5,974 bases of DNA. It comes from Candidatus Kuenenbacteria bacterium (GTDB taxonomy: Bacteria; Patescibacteriota; Patescibacteriia; UBA2591; PGYQ01). A program made the translations under genes and the position numbers. Location: the NCBI GenBank assembly GCA_016209005.1, contig JACQWZ010000041.1, forward strand, positions 1 to 5,974, read 5' to 3'. Under the pieces are notes generated by a model that ran no database searches, was not told where the DNA came from, and worked only from the letters and a program-made list of their open reading frames with translations. This document shows, piece after piece, positions 5,021 through 5,974 of this stretch; position 1 is the first letter of the stretch; the number at the start of each line of letters is the position of its first letter.

Positions 5021-5631
5021 TCCCGACCAATCTCATTTAATAATATCTGCCAGATAATTAAAATTAAAATAGCTAAAATTATTATTATATCTAATTTGTG
5101 AAAATAAATTTCTAGGATATCCCAATGATCGCCTAATTTTTTACCCAGATAAGCCAAAGCAAAACACCAGGGTAATGAACCAAGAAAAGTGTAAATAACA
5201 AATTTGGCAAAATTCATTTTGGCAATGCCCGCTGGCAAAGAAATAAAAGTTCGAATTACTGGCATTAGACGCGATAAAAAAATCGCCTTAGAGCCGTATT
5301 TATTAAAAAAATCATCGGCAATTTGCAAATCGCGATGAGAAATAAATAAATATTTACCGTACTTTTCAATAAAAACACGACCGCCGTAAATGCCAATTGT
5401 GTAGGCCAAAATTGAACCAATCACACAACCTAAAGCGCCAAATAAAGTTACGCCCCATAAGTTGAATTTTCCTGTTGCGACTAAAAAACCGGCAAACGGC
5501 ATAATTATTTCAGACGGCAAAGGAACACAAGCGCTCTCAATCGCCATCATAACAAGTATGCCAAAATAACCCAAAGATGAAATGCTTTTAATTATAAACA
5601 TTGTTATTGCGCTAATAATTATTTCTAACAT
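4996..5631 (-). CDS. DedA-family (SNARE-associated/VTT domain) membrane protein
   Basis: This 211-residue integral inner-membrane protein belongs to the DedA family. Some members flip undecaprenyl phosphate or phospholipids or support proton-dependent drug tolerance; the exact substrate here is unknown. Family marks are the re-entrant motif ESACVPLPSEIIMPFAG (32-48) with E32 and E41, and SRLMPVIRTFISLPAGIAKM (120-139) with R121 and R127. Hydrophobic segments lie at about 4-18, 22-50, 57-82, 141-163 and 179-198. I chose the ATG at 5631. A TTG six codons upstream (5649) would add MIVNCF, but ATG fits the usual start of the family better. Neither has a Shine-Dalgarno sequence. The last residues, SEISSEG, come from the palindromic element at 4902-5020 and have no obvious family counterpart, so the gene may have gained a new stop there. 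Neighbours give no functional link. Confidence 0.9.
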   Translation of the reverse strand: MLEIIISAITMFIIKSISSLGYFGILVMMAIESACVPLPSEIIMPFAGFLVATGKFNLWGVTLFGALGCVIGSILAYTIGIYGGRVFIEKYGKYLFISHRDLQIADDFFNKYGSKAIFLSRLMPVIRTFISLPAGIAKMNFAKFVIYTFLGSLPWCFALAYLGKKLGDHWDILEIYFHKLDIIIILAILILIIWQILLNEIGRDSEISSEG

Positions 5632-5654
5632 AAAACAATTAACAATCAATAATT

Positions 5655-5683
5655 AAAAAATATCGAAAAGTTCAACTTCGATA
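5655..5683 (-). terminator. Weak hairpin plus T-run upstream of dedA
   Basis: On the minus strand the stem TATCGAA (5683-5677) pairs with TTCGATA (5667-5661), extended inward by GTT/AAC across a small bulge, and is directly followed by six T. That is the form of an intrinsic terminator, perhaps for transcripts entering from the right, but the stem is A/T-rich and weak. It lies 24 bp before the dedA ATG, so it could also be an attenuator or an operator overlapping the dedA promoter. I see no convincing -35/-10 pair for dedA. Confidence 0.3.
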
Positions 5684-5701
5684 AAATAAGCAAAATTTAA
5701 G

Positions 5702-5717
5702 TCCACCAGTTGGCGGA
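5702..5717. repeat. Short GC-rich palindrome next to repeat copy C
   Basis: TCCACCA (5702-5708) and TGGCGGA (5711-5717) pair at 6 of 7 positions around GT. It is distinctly richer in G and C than its surroundings. It lies 8 bp left of repeat copy C. I recall similar TCCGCCA palindromes as scattered repeats in other low-GC CPR-like genomes, but cannot verify that here. Confidence 0.5.
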
Positions 5718-5725
5718 TTCAATGA

Positions 5726-5974
5726 ATAACATTGAAGCCAAAATGTAAAACAAAAAACAAAAAAATACCTGCCCGACTTCGCCTTGACGATTGTTTTTAA
5801 TAGATTTTAATTGGTTATTTCAGGACTTACGCAGTTTAATCAAAAAATGGCTAAAGTTAGCGAAAATTGAATTTTTGTTAATTTTTCATTTTTAGCTAAT
5901 ATTAGCCAAATGCACATTAATAGTGCGTAACTCCTGTATTTAAAATTTTTTTATAAAAAATATCCTGAAAAAAA
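5726..5974 (+). repeat. Long repeat copy C, interrupted by a MITE and cut by the window end
   Basis: It starts with a variant of the terminal repeat (ATAACATTGAAGCCAAAATG) and has the same core as copy A: 5765-5820 equals 2731-2786, and after the MITE 5942-5974 continues as 2787-2819 without a lost base. The remainder lies beyond the window. It has the same orientation as copy A and is inverted relative to copy B. With the MITE and the small hairpins at 5661-5717 it fills the gene-free right end of the window (5650-5974). Confidence 0.88.
5821..5936 (-). mobile_element. 116-bp MITE, right copy, inserted in repeat copy C
   Basis: This is the exact reverse complement of 25-140, 116 of 116 bases by eye. 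TATTT lies directly outside both ends (5816-5820 and 5937-5941). Copies A and B show the undisturbed sequence with a single TATTT at this point, so the insertion and the 5-bp target duplication are both demonstrated within the window. The terminal repeat is CAGGACTTACGCA against CAGGAGTTACGCA. No coding capacity. Confidence 0.95.

Noticed and set aside
4854..5057. Plus-strand open reading frame of 67 codons across the palindromes
   Set aside because: It runs through the hairpins and into the reverse strand of dedA, has no family-like features, and starts in a DnaA-box-like site.
5632..5649. TTG start for dedA at 5649
   Set aside because: It gives an in-frame extension of six residues but has no ribosome binding site, and the ATG at 5631 agrees better with family N-termini.

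Overview
The window is low-GC DNA, probably bacterial and chromosomal, with five protein-coding genes all on the minus strand. In transcription order they are a DedA-family membrane protein (5631-4996), the replication initiator DnaA (4397-3012), a PilB/GspE-type pilus assembly ATPase (2678-954), and a two-gene toxin-antitoxin-like cassette made of a PIN-domain protein (822-361) and a 62-residue partner (358-170). Codon usage is A/T-rich, none of the five start codons has a clear Shine-Dalgarno sequence, pilB ends in TGA (which argues against UGA recoding), and the gaps between genes are full of short repeats. Together with a type IV pilus ATPase next to a dnaA that has no dnaN beside it, this suggests a Patescibacteria/CPR genome, perhaps Parcubacteria. 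That placement is inferred from general appearance and is not proven.

Layout from left to right: a 116-bp MITE (25-140) with a 5-bp target duplication; the PIN/partner cassette under a strong promoter that would give an almost leaderless mRNA; a long hairpin built of 7-bp units just behind pilB (863-943); pilB; an approximately 280-bp repeat (copy A, 2695-2975) and a second 7-bp array touching the dnaA stop codon; dnaA; a 598-bp gene-free stretch holding a palindrome over the likely dnaA start of transcription, an inverted copy of the 280-bp repeat (copy B, 4457-4715), a candidate replication origin (about 4716-4900) and a nest of strong palindromes (4902-5020); dedA; and a gene-free right end with a third copy of the long repeat (copy C, 5726 to the window end), interrupted by a second, inverted and sequence-identical copy of the 116-bp MITE.

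The genes are mostly functionally unrelated. The coherent story is in the non-coding DNA. One repeat family (A/B/C) lies on both sides of dnaA and on both sides of dedA. Its uninterrupted copies show exactly the empty site into which the MITE inserted in copy C. Several intergenic arrays of different sequence share a strict 7-bp period. The dnaA upstream region combines an operator-like palindrome, an A/T-only inverted repeat and DnaA-box-like sites, so it is the best candidate here for oriC and for dnaA autoregulation.
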